DNA from: Polytrichum commune
Taxonomy: Eukaryota > Streptophyta > Polytrichopsida > Polytrichales > Polytrichaceae
Direction of reading: 5' to 3'
DNA length: 64,000 nt
Assembly (NCBI GenBank): GCA_950295325.1
Contig: OX485808.1
Location: forward strand, 35,859,180-35,923,179
This document shows, piece by piece, positions 43,600 through 64,000 of this stretch. Within the stretch, counting starts at the first letter, position 1, and each line of letters opens with the position of its first letter. The notes under the pieces were generated by a model. The model did not search any database, was not told the origin of the DNA, and saw only the letters and a list, made by a program, of their open reading frames with translations. Made by a program: the position numbers and the translations under genes.

Positions 43600-45240
43600 T
43601 GAAAACTGCAATGATCAAATGTTACTTGTTAGGCCATACCTAGTCTCCTAGATGATTTTATTATCCTTGGAAGGTTTGGACGTTACTTGCTAAATATAGA
43701 ATAGGTGGTGATGTTGAATTTGGGCAGATGCGTAGACAATGGTTGTCCTATAACCTATTATGACAGTCCTAATCCTGACCTCTTATTTTTATAACCAACT
43801 CAGCAAAAGGTTGCCACCTGTTACTGTAATACACTTCAAATTTGAACCAAAATTCTTACGGGTGCAACCAAGAACGCTCAAGTAGAGCTATTCCAAATTG
43901 GTGAGGGGCAACTTGAGATTGAAACGTATGTACTAGATACTGGCCATACGCTGAATATACCCACAGTTTTTCTCTGGGAAAGAGGATCTTCGAGTGAAGA
44001 AACTGCAATGTCCAATGGGTAACTTGTTATTAATGTAGTTTTATTGATACAGTGGTGTGCTGGCCTACTAATTTTGTGTGATATTATACCGACTACTGTA
44101 CACTTCCTTTTTGGAAGTAACTCTATGGAATAAGCTATCATAATCATGTATTAATGTCTGCATGAAGAGAGGGAATTATTGTATACGAACATACCTCTCG
44201 TCCATCCAATATAAGATTTTCTCCCCTGTACGTTTGTTGCCAATTTATCTTGAATGACCTCAAGTTAAGTAATTTGGGGGCTTTACTCTAAACTAATTTT
44301 GGTGTCAAATTAAGTAAAAAAAGAAACCTTTAGGCTTCATACTATTCAAGGGCTTTTATGTTGGATGAATGAGAGGTATTCTCATATAGAATAATAAGTC
44401 CCACTCTTGTTTGCATCATGAACTCAATAATGTTTCTATGCATGTTCAACATTACATATGGCAATGTGTGCAAGACCTTGACGTGACATACATCTCTTAC
44501 ACCAATTATTGTGGTCCACTATAACTTTGTCATACTACAATAACTTTGGTCAATGTAACTTTTCTTGACCCTATATATTTTGAAACCCACTATGTCATAT
44601 ATTCAAAGCTACGAATATGGGAACAATAGTCTCTATAAAAACATGAATTACTGTTGGTTAAAAAGAGGAAAATGAAGGCAAAAAGGATGTGGCACACATA
44701 TAAGGCACCTATCATATGTGATTGTATTTACAACTGTCAATTTCAGTTTGTAAGTTTATAGGCTCAGGACAGTTGCCTTGGATAAGTAAAACAAGTGGAT
44801 GATAATCACATTGTCATATTCAGAGGGAACAAATTTTACACTGGCAAGCAACACAGCACATTGCAAGCTCTTGAAAATAATCCTTGCAACTTCTATTTGG
44901 CAAACAAACTAAAGAGGCAACTCAATAGCCTTTGGCCAGTTCACTGACACCAGAAAACTCTAGTAGGAACTTGTAAAGTTGCATGAACCATCACTTCATA
45001 GGACTAAATTCTGATGTAGCTTGGCTGTATGCAAGCACCAGGGACTGGGAGTACCTACATGCAGGTCACATTGGGCATAGATTATTTTTTTGCCAGAAAG
45101 TGCCAAACGTCATCATGTGATTGGTCGGAACATCCTAAATAATGACATGGACATTGAATCTAGGCACAGAAATGCCCAATCAGCCCTGAACGTACAATAG
45201 ATGCTTGAGGTCGACACTGACCAATAGCAGGGTACAAAAA
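43600..45240. other. Convergent intergenic region with a MITE
   Basis: The 3' ends of the hydroxyacid dehydrogenase (+) and glutamate synthase (-) genes face each other here, so both 3' UTRs lie in this stretch. A MITE occupies 44173-44398. The remainder shows no recognisable gene. Confidence 0.5.
44173..44398. mobile_element. MITE with about 42 bp terminal inverted repeats
   Basis: The left end contains ATACCTCTCGTCCATCCAAT. The reverse complement of the right end gives ATACCTCTCATTCATCCAAC, with pairing continuing on both sides for about 42 bp. About 226 bp, non-coding, and not similar to the other MITE ends in the window. Confidence 0.75.
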
Positions 45241-45273
45241 TCAACATTTCTGCTTCTGGAACGCAGACCTGTC
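45241..45273 (-). other. GLT1: Possible alternative last exon of NADH-GOGAT
   Basis: A strong donor, GAC|GTAAGTATAAG, lies inside exon 27 (exon would end at 45388). A TTTATTATGTAG acceptor starts a 33 bp in-phase exon at 45273 that encodes ten residues (DRSAFQKQKC) and a stop at 45241. Splicing would replace the read-through C-terminus ([18 protein letters not shown]). Both forms keep frame; the sequence cannot say which is used. Confidence 0.4.
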
Positions 45274-45330
45274 CTACATAATAAAAGTCCATAGTATAAC
45301 TTAGAGATTGGCTAGTCAGCCAAAATTTCT

Positions 45331-64000
<18,670 letters not shown>

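Overview
The window is nuclear DNA from a land plant. Genes have many GT-AG introns, the two tRNAs are cytosolic, telo-boxes lie upstream of genes, NADH-glutamate synthase has a plastid-transit-like leader, and malate dehydrogenase carries a plant PTS2 peroxisome signal. The AT-rich intergenic DNA full of small inverted-repeat elements would suit a bryophyte or another non-seed plant, but that lineage is only a guess.

Layout. 1-5465: repeat-rich intergenic DNA with a SINE that has target-site duplications. 5466-10574 (+): peroxisomal NAD-malate dehydrogenase, 9 exons, with its targeting signal on a tiny first exon 2.1 kb upstream. 12047-12525: a second SINE copy, then tRNA-Phe and tRNA-Glu in tandem (-). 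14189-20146 (-): splicing factor RBM25, 9 exons, RRM + RE/RD-rich region + PWI. 21.1-28.1 kb: transposon-rich intergenic DNA including a 1,037 bp element with perfect 27 bp ends. 28393-29094 (+): a two-membrane-segment protein with a SANT/Myb-like domain. 29.1-34.0 kb: repeats and a very AT-rich block. 34294-36051 (+): an uninterrupted gene fusing a CWC22-like splicing factor body (MIF4G + MA3) to a Ty3/gypsy-type chromodomain, among three copies of its own leader. 38091-43599 (+): D-2-hydroxyacid dehydrogenase, 9 exons. 45331-64000 (-): NADH-glutamate synthase, 27 exons read here, start codon just outside the window.

Exon structures were read by matching conserved protein blocks to GT-AG sites. 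In all four multi-exon genes the phases close without a frameshift: 358 aa (malate dehydrogenase), 905 aa (RBM25), 350 aa (hydroxyacid dehydrogenase) and about 2,248 aa present (glutamate synthase). The metabolic genes cover peroxisomal malate/oxaloacetate exchange, reduction of a 2-oxoacid of unknown identity, and plastid ammonium assimilation. They are neighbours, not an operon.

The most unusual item is the CWC22-chromodomain fusion. It looks like a retrocopy of a spliceosome/exon-junction-complex factor joined to the chromodomain end of a chromovirus integrase: an intronless body, a canonical chromodomain, and a polypurine-tract-like stretch followed by TG 17 bp after the stop. Other structure the genes do not explain: introns carrying private tandem repeats, one repeat unit shared by two loci 11 kb apart, several MITE families (one ending 8 nt inside a 5' splice site), and a tRNA pair with no terminator between its members.
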